DNA of 64,000 nucleotides from Hyphodiscus hymeniophilus (Eukaryota > Ascomycota > Leotiomycetes > Helotiales > Hyphodiscaceae). The notes beneath the pieces were generated by a model, which worked only from the letters and a program-made list of their open reading frames with translations, made no database searches and was not told the DNA's origin. Shown here piece after piece: positions 1 to 10,859 of the stretch; positions within the stretch are counted from its first letter, which is position 1; each line of letters starts with the position of its first letter. The DNA lies in contig VNKQ01000006.1 of the NCBI GenBank assembly GCA_016508695.1, forward strand, positions 434,001 to 498,000. Direction: 5' to 3'. The translations under genes were made by a program, and so were the position numbers.

Positions 1-381
1 CTGTTTTTCTTATCGCGCAGCCTCGTCGCCATTTATTACTTGTAACGGGGCGGCACTTAGTGGGTGTGGTTCTGGATTACAGCATGATTGGGTGGGCCCA
101 GCGACGACGACGATGATCTCAAGCATTCGATTGAATTGATATTGACATCGATTGATGCATATGAGTGAGCTGGTCGTATTCGTGCTAAACGTGGTTCATG
201 TCAACTAGGTCGGCACTTGGATCGGGCTACAGTAGGCTGCGAACCAGACATCGTTGAGAGTTACCCACACAACAAAAGCACTCACAAAGCAACGAATTGA
301 TCTGCGCTTGTCTCTCCTCCTCAACCTCGAACTTGACCACCAGCGACTCTTCCAAGGTCTATTTTTCGATGCCCTCTCGCA
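1..381. other. upstream region of med17, no gene seen
   Basis: No supported coding region. The part from about 290 to 380 is pyrimidine-rich on the + strand, as is common just upstream of fungal start codons, and leads into the med17 ATG. Short ORFs on both strands here overlap each other and show no recognisable protein. Confidence 0.5.
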
Positions 382-2543
382 ATGGGTTCCATGCCAGCAG
401 ACTTCCCCATCTCTCTTCAACCATGGCCCTCCAAGAACAATGACTCCGCGAGCACCCTGCCGACCTTCTTTCAACGCATCTATGTAGAACGAGGTGGACT
501 CCGCAACATCACAGAAGAGAGCTTACGCAAAGAGATTGCAGATGAAGAGGCTGCAGCTGCAGCAGGGAAGGATGATGGCGACGTCGAAGAGGAGCCGCTG
601 AAGGAAGAGCCAGATCGGCTGAAAGAGCTCATGACAGCTCGAGCAGATATGTTGGATCATGTCCAGTAGGTTTCCACCTTCAACAAGCATTAAGCAACAA
701 TCAGCGTTTGCGGTTTAGTGGTAAAATTGCTGGCAACAATGGATTAGTGGTAAAATCCATCGTTGCCATTCGTTTCACTGTATCGGACGTAAGAAGCAAC
801 TGTACATGCAGGCACTAACATATCTGTAGTCTTGCCCATCATGAAGCCTTGCTTGCTCTGGATGCCGTTTCGCTCCTCCTGACGAAAGATCTGCCAAATC
901 AAGCAATCACGACTACAAATCCTCAAATACGGGATATTGTGCCTATGGGATCATTGGGTGCGGATAAGCTATCAGCCTCGAGATACACAGAAGCACAAAA
1001 GTTGGACAACAAACGAGTTGCGAAGGGATGGAAGATTCAGAGCCTTAATAATGCCGTGGACTCGATTCTGGCGTCTGCTACGAGGCTGGAAAATGAGATC
1101 GCGAAGGAGACCAAATACTGGGAGCAGATACTTGATGTGAGCGATGCTGGATGGTCACTTTGCCGACTGCCAAACGAGAAGCACACTTTAGGGGTTCGTT
1201 TTGGATTCGCAGAGTGTATGTCCCTCAATTTGCAACTATTCTGGACCATGCTAATCATGATAGCTGCACCTGCATTTAAGAATCGGAGTCTCGCAGCGTT
1301 CCGTCGAAACCCAGATGGTACAATATACCTCGACCAAGGTCTGGCAAGCACCGAACCTCACGCACTCCGTGTACGGATCCGCACTCTTTCTGAAGAGACC
1401 GGTTCCTCTACTCTTCCCTTACCTCTTTCCGATGATGCACCAATCGAATCTATAGTACTGCAGGCCCGCAATACCATCTTTGCCACTGAACTATGGCAAG
1501 AATTAAACCGAGAAAGCCGTTTGCTTGGTTCTTACGGTGTACGCTCCTACGATGACACAGTCATGTGTCCTCTGACGGCGCACAAAAAAATGGTCCTCGA
1601 TTTAGTCCCGCTGGCAGAGTCCTATCTACCTACTGCCCAACCCGATGACAATCTTGCCGAAGGTATCTCTTTGTCTTTACACCTCTTCCTATCTGCGGCG
1701 CATAGACGAAAGCACCGCAGCCGTACACAAATACCCCCCGCAATATCGAATCAGAAGCAGAACGCGGAGCCATACAGCTTGCTTCGTCCATTGATCACGC
1801 GTATGAATCATCAGTCTGCTATAACCTCAACTCACAGATTATTCAAACCACTATGTGCAGCTCTAGCTTCTGCAAAGGTTACTCCGGAAGCTACCTATGA
1901 TATCGAAACCACACCGCCCCCGGCTGCCCTGGTTAACAGTATTTCTATCACCGAGGCTACTATTCTGGCTCTTACCGACCGTCTTGAATCTATAGTCACC
2001 TTCAAAGTGACGGAAAAAACCTCCGTAATCGTAAAGTTACGAACCGCAACCCAACAAGTTTGCAATACCACTCATACCATTATCTTGTCGCCGGAATCAC
2101 CCTTGAATATTACTTGCAAAGCGCCACGGCCATTGGATCAATGGAGCAAGGTGGAGGAATACGTGCTATATGCTACCTCGTGCGCTCTCGCGTCATCTTT
2201 CAGCCAACCTTTAGGCCACGAAGAAGCAGGTACCTGGGAACCTACGATATCAGCCGATGCCCTGCGCAGAATCGATGCAGATGAGACCGCAGGAAGAGGA
2301 ATGCAATTATCCTTCCAAGCCGATCTTAATAAGGGTATCGCCAAGCTGCGGGTGAGATGGGAACATAGTTCGCAGTCTAGCTATGGGGCAGACTCGAGTA
2401 ATGGAAAGCGATTTGGAAAGGGAGAGGGAGAGTATGAATGGAGAAGCAGTGGTGATGAACCTAGGAGCGCAGACTGGGAGGATGGCGAAGGGGAAGTCGT
2501 CCGATCTTTGCAAGAAGTTGTTGAAGGAGTTGGTAGATCATAG
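382..2543 (+). CDS. med17: Mediator complex subunit 17 (Med17/Srb4)
   Basis: Subunit of the Mediator head module, which links transcription activators to RNA polymerase II in the nucleus. Three exons: 382-665, 830-1215, 1264-2543, giving 649 aa, a usual length for fungal Med17. Intron 1 (666-829) has a GTAGGT donor. Intron 2 (1216-1263, 48 bp) has GTATGT, a GCTAATC branch point and TAG. It is a multiple of three without a stop, so reading through it leaves the frame open and hides it. Splicing it out restores the family stretch GFAESAPAFKNRSLAAFRRN. The N-terminus (MGSMPADFPISLQPWP) and the helical block around WKIQSLNNAVDSI match fungal Med17 as I know it. The ATG at 382 was chosen; one at 391 is also in frame. 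The C-terminal 50 residues are low-complexity, rich in Gly, Glu and Ser. Confidence 0.9.
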
Positions 2544-2942
2544 GCCACGAATGCAAACTCAGCAGTCAACATTATCAGAAATATCTTACATCAGAACGTG
2601 TTCTCTACCATACACTAAAGATATCAAAACAAACCCCCGCCCCCGCCTTTCTCTGTCTCAAACAACCAGAGCCTTTACACAGCCGTAAGAACTTGGACTG
2701 AGTCATTAGCGCGCACGCTTAGGCGCAGCACGAGCAAACCACAAGGCTACCAACCTGCAGCCCAAATCGTCTTCTTGCTTCCAAACTACCCACATCTCCT
2801 CACCTTATTCCTCGCCCTTTGATCCTTCTTCGTACTGAGTCTTTCCTCGTGTTTTGCAATCCCCTCTCCAGGTTCTTATAATCTCGTCACGAATTCCACG
2901 TTCGGATATTTGGGGTGGCGTCATCGTGCTTGATCGGTCACG
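2544..2942. other. intergenic: med17 3' end and promoter of the PARP-zinc-finger gene
   Basis: About 400 bp between two same-strand genes. The second half (roughly 2760-2930) is rich in CT tracts, typical of a fungal core promoter or 5' leader. No coding or RNA gene seen. Confidence 0.4.
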
Positions 2943-4769
2943 ATGTCCTACCGCGTTGGTGAGTATCCTATTCTTCGCGACTTTTCAAGGCATCTGAGAA
3001 ATTCGAGCGAAAGAGGTGGAAAAAGGCAATATGACAGGAAAAGGGGCTGATGTTCATACAGAGACGGCGCGGAGTGGTCGCTCTGGGTGCATCGCGACTG
3101 AGTGTAAGAATGCGGGAATCAAGATCGATAAAGATGAGGTTAGTGCTTGATTTAATCTCTTCCGAGCTCTTAGGAATTGGATAGATTTGGATTCCTGTCT
3201 GAGATCTGGGGTCTGATCTGGAAGGGGTTTTGTGAGAGACTGTGATTGGACTGACGATAATCTATAGCTCCGCCTTGGTGTCTGGGTTCCTTACGAAGAG
3301 TCTGGTAGCTTCAAGTACAAGCATTGGGGCTGTGTTTCAGGGCTTCAGATCCAGAATATGAGAGAGTATCTTGATCCAAGTGGAACAGGCAACTACGAAT
3401 GGGATAGACTTGTAAGCGGACTTCTTTAGGAATACGAAAATCGAGCAAGTACTGATAGACACGTTTGTAGGATGGCTATGATGATGAGGGCAAAGGTGGT
3501 CTTGTCAGCCAGCCTGATCTTCAGGAGAAAATTCGTCGAGTCATTACGCAGGGATTCATTGATCCAGAGGATTTCAATGGCGTAAGTCAACCTTCCACTC
3601 TTTGATATATCTTGGAGGACTTCTAGTTTCACACTTCCACAACTACCTTAGTGCTCCAATGTTTGCGATCAATGCTTATTTGGATCGCTTCTGATCGATT
3701 TGGCTAAAACTGAAGTAGGATCCCGAGATGAACAAACTGGGAGAGAAAGGCATCTCTTCTGTCACAAGCAAGAAAAAGATGCGAGAGGATCGGAAGCAAA
3801 TCGCCGAGCAAGAAGCAGGTGTTGCCGCTGCCGATGAGGAGAATGCTACTTCGAGGGTTTCTAGGAAGAAACGCGCACGTAATGATCCCGATCTCTCTGA
3901 TGACGACGATCTTCTAGACACCAAGCCACCACCGAAGAAGCGAAGCACTAAAACAAAGAAAGAAAAGGTCGAGGATGGGGCTGAGGAGGTGAAGCCTAAG
4001 GCCAAGCGAACTCGGAAGGTAGCAGTCAAGCCTGAGATCAAGGATGAGTTGACCGATTCGGATGCTATCGAGACCAAGCCGAAGGTCACTGCTAGGAAAG
4101 ATCGTAAAAAGGTAGTGAAGGACGAACCATCTGGAACCATGAATGATGGGGATTCTCCTATCGATACCAAGCAGAAGATCACTGCCAGGAAGGATCGCAA
4201 GAAGGTAGTGAAGGATGAAGCTGATGATACTGTGAACAACATGGATGCTGCTCCAGAAGCAAAGCCCAAGCTTCCAAGTAAGAAGAGTCGGAAGGCAGCC
4301 GTCAAGGCAGAAGCTGGCCATGAAGTGGGCGATTTGAACGCTGCTTCAGAGGTCAAGCCCAAGACTTCAGCCAAAAAGGGTCGCAAGAAGGCAATCAAGG
4401 AGGAACCCGCCGATGAAAGTCCTATCGATGTGAAGGATGGTGCCGACACAGTCAAGGGCGAGCCTGCCGAATATCCCAGCCCCCTGTCAGCCATTCCACC
4501 AGCCGAAGCTGTCCAGATATCTGTTCCCGCAGAGGTTGCCGAAGAAGCTGAAGTCGCTACACAGCCAAAGAAGAAGGGTGGCAGAACTAAAAGCCTGTAA
4601 GTAAAGCCCCTAACTTTAGTATTCAATTTAGCTGACCAGATCTAGTGCTTCGGAAAACCTTACTGCGAACCTGTAAGTTAAATATCTATAGCCTAATGTA
4701 TGCTTTCATTAACCAATCCACAGAGCTTCAACTCGAGTCAGCCGGAAACGAAGCACATCCAAAAAGTAG
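2943..4769 (+). CDS. PARP-type zinc finger protein with long basic tail
   Basis: Seven exons: 2943-2958, 3062-3138, 3268-3411, 3471-3581, 3719-4596, 4646-4672, 4724-4769; 432 aa. Residues 6-80 form a PARP-type zinc finger, a nick- or DNA-structure-binding fold, with ligands C15, C20, H50 and C53 and the motif KHWGC. There is no PARP catalytic domain. The rest is a lysine-rich low-complexity region with repeated TARKDRKKVVKDE-type blocks alternating with acidic stretches, so the protein is probably nuclear and DNA-associated. The first five exons are well supported. The last two are inferred: a stop lies right after residue 408 if intron 4597-4645 is retained. Splicing two GTAAGT introns instead gives a tail ending RKRSTSKK. 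Such proteins are common in ascomycetes; a precise function is not known to me. Confidence 0.8.
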
Positions 4770-5600
4770 CACTCTACATTGGTACCCCGGATATGATCAA
4801 GTGGCCGTTCACCTATGTCAACCTTATTCTCTGTAATACTGTTGAATCTTCTTGCTTTCGGTGTAGGAACACGGCGTACAAAATACATTTACAACAACCG
4901 CGGAATTTGCTACTGTCTGATTATGGACCGAGGGGTTAGCGGTCTTTCCTTTCTATCATGAGCGATACGATACACACTTTGCATCTTACATAATCTCCCA
5001 GATGCCTCGACCACAGGCTCTGTATTGCGCGGCTTAAGAGGATGAACGGGCGGACTCAAGGCCGTGAATAGGCTTGCTTATGGAATTAGCTCTGGCTGGA
5101 ATGAAATATCATTGTCTCAAATGAAGTTATGCGATTGACCTAATGCGACCAATTAGTCACATGAAATGACTTGATTCATAAGTACTCAATGTGTGAACTG
5201 AAAAGTCGAACTACTTTCAACTTTGCGGACACTCAAGTTCCAACCACAGCAACCCGAAGCTTCCAACTTGCTTCATATGTCACTATCAGGTTAAGAGGAT
5301 GGAAAATGAAACCAGGCCCTTTTATCCAGACCATACTTTTTCTTATCCTTGAATTGACACATCTAGGTTATATCAAAAGGAGCTCGCTAATTTAACTTGG
5401 AAGAAAACGAAAGTCAAAGTGATGAGGAACGGGATTGTCTCAATATACTCAACCAGGCTTGCACTGTGGTTTATTAACCCATGGGCTGAGTTCGAAAAGT
5501 ATTGTATTGAAGGGTATTGTTTTGACAGTTGCCAATTATCATGCCAAACTCCACAACCTGCAGATATGCCATTATCTTACAGGAGTATTGGGATCCACGT
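4770..5600. other. intergenic between convergent genes, no gene seen
   Basis: About 830 bp between the 3' ends of the PARP-finger gene and sqt1. Only short unsupported ORFs (for example 5171-5395 and 5419-6030, the latter antisense to sqt1). Nothing recognisable. Confidence 0.4.
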
Positions 5601-7136
5601 CTATGCAACCGGTGATTCAAAGACCAAGCTCACGCCATCATCTCCAGCCGTTACAATCCTATCTCCAGCACCTTGTACGAAGCCCAGCACGCCACCGCCC
5701 TCCCCTTCACCTCTGTGGCCTTTCCACTCTTTCACAAATCCGCTATTCGCCATCCCAGTTCCTCCTCTCGTATCCCACCTCCTGACCACGCCATCCATCC
5801 CACAACTCGTCAGTAACCATCCACCTCCAGTCTTGACGAACTCCACTTTCACAACGGAAAACTCCTCATGCGCTTCCTTGATATGCCTTCTGACCGCCCA
5901 GCGATGGGCCGAGTCGAACAGCGCAATACTACCATCCACACTTCCCGCAGCCATGAGCGTCAGCGGCGGAGGCGCAAAAGCTAACGTCTCGATACCATCA
6001 CCCTGCGCCTGCAGATCCGCGAGAATTTGACCGGCTTGCCCTGCCCATGCTGAAGAAGATGTGTTCTTCCCCGCCGCCTGTTTCCCTCCCTTAGCTTTCG
6101 AAGCTGCGCCAGCTCCCCCCTTCCCCGTTGTCGAAGATTCCGCACCAAGTCGAGGTAATCCAACGACCTTGATAGATCCCCCAGCACCACCCACTACGAC
6201 AAACGCCCCGCTCGGCGCAATGGCCACCGAAAATAGACCCCCATCGACCGCGAATCTTTGATCTAGACTCGTCAAGCCTACAACGTATTGTCCTCCTTCA
6301 CCTTGCGTAAGACCAGCTGCTGCTGCCTCCCCAAATACGTCCCAAACATATAAACTAGCATCCTCGGACACAGTGGCCAGGAACTTGCCATCACTGCTCC
6401 ACGATCCTGCCGTGCAAGATTCCGTATGCAAGAAATAACTCTGCACAATCTGCAGTGGTGCCTCTTTATTCGTCCCATCGACGGTATAAATCCATACCGA
6501 GCCATCATTCGCACCTAGCGCCACTGTATTCGGGTGTTGAGAATTCGGACAGGGCAGTAGCCAATTAATCTCCTCTACCTCCTGCGCTTCCGCTATGAAT
6601 TTCCATTTACTGGCGTCTTTGGTACCGATATACGCTCTCAATTTCCCGTCGAGTCCGCCACTTAATAAGAACTGTCCAGCCGGGAGAGTGAAAGCAAGGG
6701 CATTGATCGAATCTGTATGACCTTCTAGCTTAAATACGGCTTCAAATCCTTTCCGTTCTACAGGATCGGATGGCGCACTCTGGTAACTCGCAGGCAAAAC
6801 AGGCCTCTCTTCAGGTGTAGAATCGAATATAAACCCCAAGCCGCCCGCATCCTCACCCTCGCTTCCTCCCGTTGCTATTATATGGCTGTGGACAGGATGT
6901 TGTGCGATCGTGAAGATGGAATCTGTGTGTTTGTCGAAATGCGCGGAGGAGTCGTTCTGCAGCTGTATTTCCTGCATTATGTCGTCTTCACCAGGCTCGC
7001 CTTCAGAGCCGCTGTCCATGGCGGCGTCGCCATCGTCAATTATTTCCTCCTCGGCTTCGTTGGCATCGAGCATGGCTGCTTCCTCGTCGGAGCCATTGTG
7101 GGGGTCTTCTTCTTCGGGGTGGGCGTGGGACGACAT
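5601..7136 (-). CDS. sqt1: WD40 ribosome-assembly chaperone, Sqt1/AAMP family
   Basis: Intronless, 511 aa. In yeast, Sqt1 is the dedicated chaperone of ribosomal protein uL16 (Rpl10) and acts in late 60S assembly; AAMP is the animal relative. Residues 1-70 are very acidic (for example EEEIIDDGDAAMD). Then come WD40 blades: the first is HFDKHTDSIFTIAQHPVHSH, the second LEGHTDSINALAFTLPAGQF, and later ones include SEDASLYVWDVFG and GSVDGSIALFD. The C-terminal blade reads MDGVVRRWDTRGG. An Ala/Gly/Lys-rich linker at about 345-370 interrupts the propeller, as is usual in fungal members. The ATG at 7136 is the first in the frame. Confidence 0.87.
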   Translation of the reverse strand: MSSHAHPEEEDPHNGSDEEAAMLDANEAEEEIIDDGDAAMDSGSEGEPGEDDIMQEIQLQNDSSAHFDKHTDSIFTIAQHPVHSHIIATGGSEGEDAGGLGFIFDSTPEERPVLPASYQSAPSDPVERKGFEAVFKLEGHTDSINALAFTLPAGQFLLSGGLDGKLRAYIGTKDASKWKFIAEAQEVEEINWLLPCPNSQHPNTVALGANDGSVWIYTVDGTNKEAPLQIVQSYFLHTESCTAGSWSSDGKFLATVSEDASLYVWDVFGEAAAAGLTQGEGGQYVVGLTSLDQRFAVDGGLFSVAIAPSGAFVVVGGAGGSIKVVGLPRLGAESSTTGKGGAGAASKAKGGKQAAGKNTSSSAWAGQAGQILADLQAQGDGIETLAFAPPPLTLMAAGSVDGSIALFDSAHRWAVRRHIKEAHEEFSVVKVEFVKTGGGWLLTSCGMDGVVRRWDTRGGTGMANSGFVKEWKGHRGEGEGGGVLGFVQGAGDRIVTAGDDGVSLVFESPVA

Positions 7137-7574
7137 TGAGAGGTGGGATTGGTTCGGGATTCGCGATTGAGAGGTGATTGAGAAAATCTCAAAGGAGTAT
7201 TTAAGAGTATAGAGGGATCTCTATGTAGATGAGAGAGTCGTGGGCGTTCGAAGAGGTCGGGGATCGTTGTGCTTGATAATCTTGTCGAAGGACTATTTTT
7301 CTTGCTTGCTGACAAAATCGCGGGGCAAGAATAAAAGACCCACTTCTCCTTCAGCCTCGTTGCCGCCTCCCTCCTTACATCAGAATGTGTCTTGAGTGAG
7401 TCGGAGCTCTAGAGTAGCTGTATCCGAGATTTATATCGAAACTCCAGCATGTTCCATTCAGCGAGAAGTTTTGGTATTCTTCAATATGATGTGAAAACTG
7501 AATTGAATTGACCATGCTAATTCATCTACCTCTACCCGATATAGCAGATCTACCACCGTAAATGACGAGTAAAT
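7137..7574. other. intergenic: sqt1 promoter and 3' end of the CoA-ligase gene
   Basis: The 440 bp hold the sqt1 5' leader (7137 to about 7330) and the 3' flank of the CoA-ligase gene. The ORF at 7040-7315 on the minus strand overlaps the sqt1 start and is probably chance. Confidence 0.4.
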
Positions 7575-9703
7575 CTACAATTTAGCACCCTTCGCTCTAC
7601 GAGTCTCCTTCTCTTTATCTCGCAAGAGCCTGCGTAAGATCTTCCCACTAGGGCTTTTGGGAATCACATCAATAAACTCTACGCCGCCCTTCAGCCACTT
7701 GTGCCTAGCCTTATGCTCCTGCACATGCTTTGCAATCTCGCGAGCGACCATGCGGTCGTTCTCTTCAAGGCCCACCGAGGAAGACTTGACTACAAACGCT
7801 TTAGGAACCTCGCCTGACGCATCGTCAGGGACGGGGATTACTGCACAGTCTGCTACCGACGGGTGAGTCAAGAGATGGGCCTCGAGTTCGGCCGGAGCTA
7901 CTTGAAGGCCCTGTTTTCAGGTTAGATTGCTCGTTTTCGAGGGCGGGCAGACATACCTTGACCTTAATGAGCTCCTTTATACGGTCAACAATAAATATAT
8001 GTTCTATGCCTTTGGCAGATTTTTTGACCACTGCTTCGTCTCCAGTCCTCATCCAGCCACCATTGCCATCCGTGTCTTTGAGAAAGGTCTCAATGTTGGC
8101 CTTATCGTTGTTCAAGTAACCAAGCACAACAGATGGAGACTGCACGACGAGTTCACCTGGCTGATCATAGCCAGTTATCTCAACGCCTTCGATGGACATG
8201 ATCTTTGCCTTAATGCCGGGAAGGAGACATCCGCTGGATCCAAAAAAGATATCGTCTTCAGGAGTGGAGCACACTACCGTGCTAGTTTCGGTCAAGCCTA
8301 ATGGACGTCAGTAACAGCAGTCATTGGTGACTTGAGGGTATTCACCATAGCCTTGTCGGATCTTCCATGACGGATAAAACTTCTGCAATTCCTCTGCTGT
8401 CTCGGCACCAAGCGGGGCAGCCCCCGTGAAAACAGAACCCACGCTGCTCAAGTCATATTTGGAAGTGGCATCCTGATTTCTGCACATTTGAATGATGATC
8501 GGAGGTACCTGCGTCTTGTCAGCCGATGATTGGTTGGACAATACGAGAACTTCTTACCACATAAAGAGTCCGAATCTTATGTGTCTGAATAGCTTGGAGG
8601 TACGATTGGAGCTCGAATTTGGGCAAAATGATTACTCCATCACCTCGATATGTGCTTGCTTGAGCAATAACAACCAATCCGTAGATATGACTGAGAGGCA
8701 GGAGACCAAGCCCGACTTCAGTTCTCTCGCTTTCCGGTCGAGCTTCTCTAGCCGACTCCTCAAAGAGGCCGATTTGCAGAACGTTGGAGATGACATTGCG
8801 ATGGCTGATCATGACACCTTTCTGTGCGGCGGAAAGAATCAGCTACGGCTTCCTATGGTTGGAGTAACTCCAATTTACATACCGGCAAGCCAGAAGTTCC
8901 ACTGGAATAGCACAAATATGCTGTTTGTCTTGCACCTTGCCCCTTCTCCCATGCCAAAGCTTCAAGACCTGGGAGTTTTTCACCAGCTTCAATCAACTGG
9001 CTAACAGTCTTAAAAGGTAGCCTCTTGTCGCCTGAGAATTCCTTCGGCATTTCCAGTAGGTAGACTCGCTCATTCGGGATCCCGGAGGCTTTGGCTGCCT
9101 TCAGGGCAGTTTCAAGCAATGGAACGCACTGTTGAATGAGTAAAGATGTCATACAAAGGATTTATGAGACTCACTGTAAACAAGGCTTTTGAGCCAGAGT
9201 TCTTAAGCTGAAATACAAGCTCGTCAGCGGAATAAGCTGCGTTCGCAGGTGAAGCAATCCCAGATAGTCGATGCGTAGCATACGCAAGCGTCATGGAATC
9301 GACCTAGTCAAGACATCAGCGCACATCTCCTTCCTTAAATCCTCACATCGAGGTTTAATGCATACCGTATTGAGTGCAAAGATTCCAATGACCTTGTCCC
9401 ATTCTGTTCCCTTGTTGGGTGTCCAGCCAAGCTCCTCGGACAGAGCTCGTGCCAAATGCTCAACCCGATCCGCTATCGCCGCCGCGGAGTATGTCAGGCC
9501 CGAAATACCGCATGTAAAAGGATTTCTCGATTTGTTAAGAGGGCATCTTCCGTAGGCTTCATCTAGCATGAATTGGCTGATAGGTATGGAATCGGGGGGA
9601 CCTGCAAAGGAATAGTCAGTGATTGCTTTCACAGAATCAAGGGACGTAGATTTCTTTACTCACTGGGGAGCTTCGGCACCCAAGAGGGCTGAGAAAACAC
9701 CAT
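7575..9703 (-). CDS. 4-coumarate-CoA ligase-like acyl-CoA synthetase, peroxisomal
   Basis: Eight exons (transcript order): 9703-9664, 9601-9366, 9303-9175, 9128-8883, 8821-8558, 8508-8346, 8297-7957, 7910-7575; 584 aa. Member of the ANL adenylate-forming family, which activates a carboxylate with ATP and transfers it to CoA. Visible signatures: the phosphate-binding loop YSSGTSGLPKGV (about 209-220, split by an intron at P217/K218), GYGLTETS (358-365), the hinge region WMRTGDE, and PKSPSGKILRR with catalytic Lys563. Length fits fungal 4CL-like proteins. The protein ends GAKL; the last three residues AKL are a canonical type 1 peroxisomal targeting signal. This suggests a role in peroxisomal activation of aromatic or fatty acids, or in secondary metabolism. 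Substrate cannot be told. No biosynthetic cluster surrounds it. Confidence 0.9.
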
Positions 9704-10712
9704 GCTGTCTGTAGTTAACTGTACGTCGAGTATGTTGATGATGTATCGAATCGGATCGCGTGCTATACGCCGGAGGGCCTAGTACCTGGCTTTGGATGTA
9801 GATGAGTGATATTGGCGACCAGAACCCGACCTGAGATAAAAAGGAGAGAGAAACCCGAAGTTGATCGAGGGACGATTAGCTCAGCCTACCTTCATACGTT
9901 CGTACTTATGTGCTTACGGGAATCCATGGCCGGTTAACAACCGCGGCTTCTTGGGTTCCTGATGCGGGGGTTGCTAACTAGCGCAGCTTGCCTTGTCTTG
10001 GGTGAGTGATTCCCCCCCATTTGGATACTCCCCCCCCTAACCTAATGGGGTATCACGCCGTAATTTTCATGCGCCCCTTGGATTCTGCCGTGTACTAGTA
10101 TTTTTGGTGCATCACCATACTAATTATAGGTACCTGGATATACCCAATATCACTATGATCAATTATTGCGTATACCCGGAATTGAAGGTGAAAATATCCA
10201 GGCCTAGGAAAGGATTTGGAAGGGGGGTTTAAACTCATTGAATTTTCGTTAGAATTATTAAAAATTAGGTCTAAAAAAACGGCTTGGGTACTGGCTTGAA
10301 CATTGGGAGAAGACATAGCGACGGTGAGGTAGCGACGACGAGGTCAAGAATGAGTACTAATGTATAGGGTATAGAAATCGCGATTATTTACTATGGAGTT
10401 CGCGTACCCTTGACACCGCCTACCATTTCGACTTGCAGCGACAGCAATACCAGTATGATACCTTATTAGGTTAGAGGGGGGGGTAATCACTCAACTTGTC
10501 TTGTTACTTTAATACGGAAACGAAAAGTAGCCTGCACATCCGAGCTTACCTACCTTACCTGCCTAGGTAGGTAGAGGACTAAGACCCGATGCTTTTTCGA
10601 TCTTGTACGACAATAACAAGCTGTGAAATTTGTATCGCAATATTCCCAAGAGCTTCCAAGCTTTCTCACCATATGTGAAGAAGATACATTTACGTCACAC
10701 GTGACATAGAAA
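9704..10712. other. intergenic, junction between gene-rich arm and AT-rich island
   Basis: Promoter of the CoA-ligase gene on its left side. From about 10000 the base composition drops and homopolymer runs appear (a C-run near 10011, another near 10031, a G-run near 10476). There are short AGGTAGGTAG motifs at 10565-10573. A CACGTG box sits at 10698-10703, just outside the retrotransposon. The ORF at 10095-10316 (-) is unsupported. Confidence 0.4.
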
Positions 10713-10717
10713 CATAT

Positions 10718-10859
10718 TGTGAGACAACGTTCTATTTAGTATAGTAATTAAGTATAAATTAGAAGCTAAGTATAGGGAAGCTATATATATTCCCCGTGTA
10801 AGAACACTAGTAGGCTAAGCGAGGTATAATATAATATAATAAAGGAGTATTCCCTAATA
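10718..10859 (-). repeat. 3' LTR of the Gypsy element (left copy)
   Basis: 142 bp, aligned without gaps to 17016-17157. I count about 18 differences by eye, every one a C/T or G/A transition. The CA end has become TA here. Confidence 0.9.

Noticed and set aside
3676..4626. 316-codon open frame antisense to the PARP-finger gene
   Set aside because: It is the complement of Lys/Glu-rich repetitive coding sequence, which lacks stops on the other strand; the product is Ser/Phe/Leu-rich with no domain, while the sense frame has a zinc finger and splice-consistent exons.
10095..10316. 73-codon minus-strand frame near the island edge
   Set aside because: No features, AT-rich border sequence, no support.
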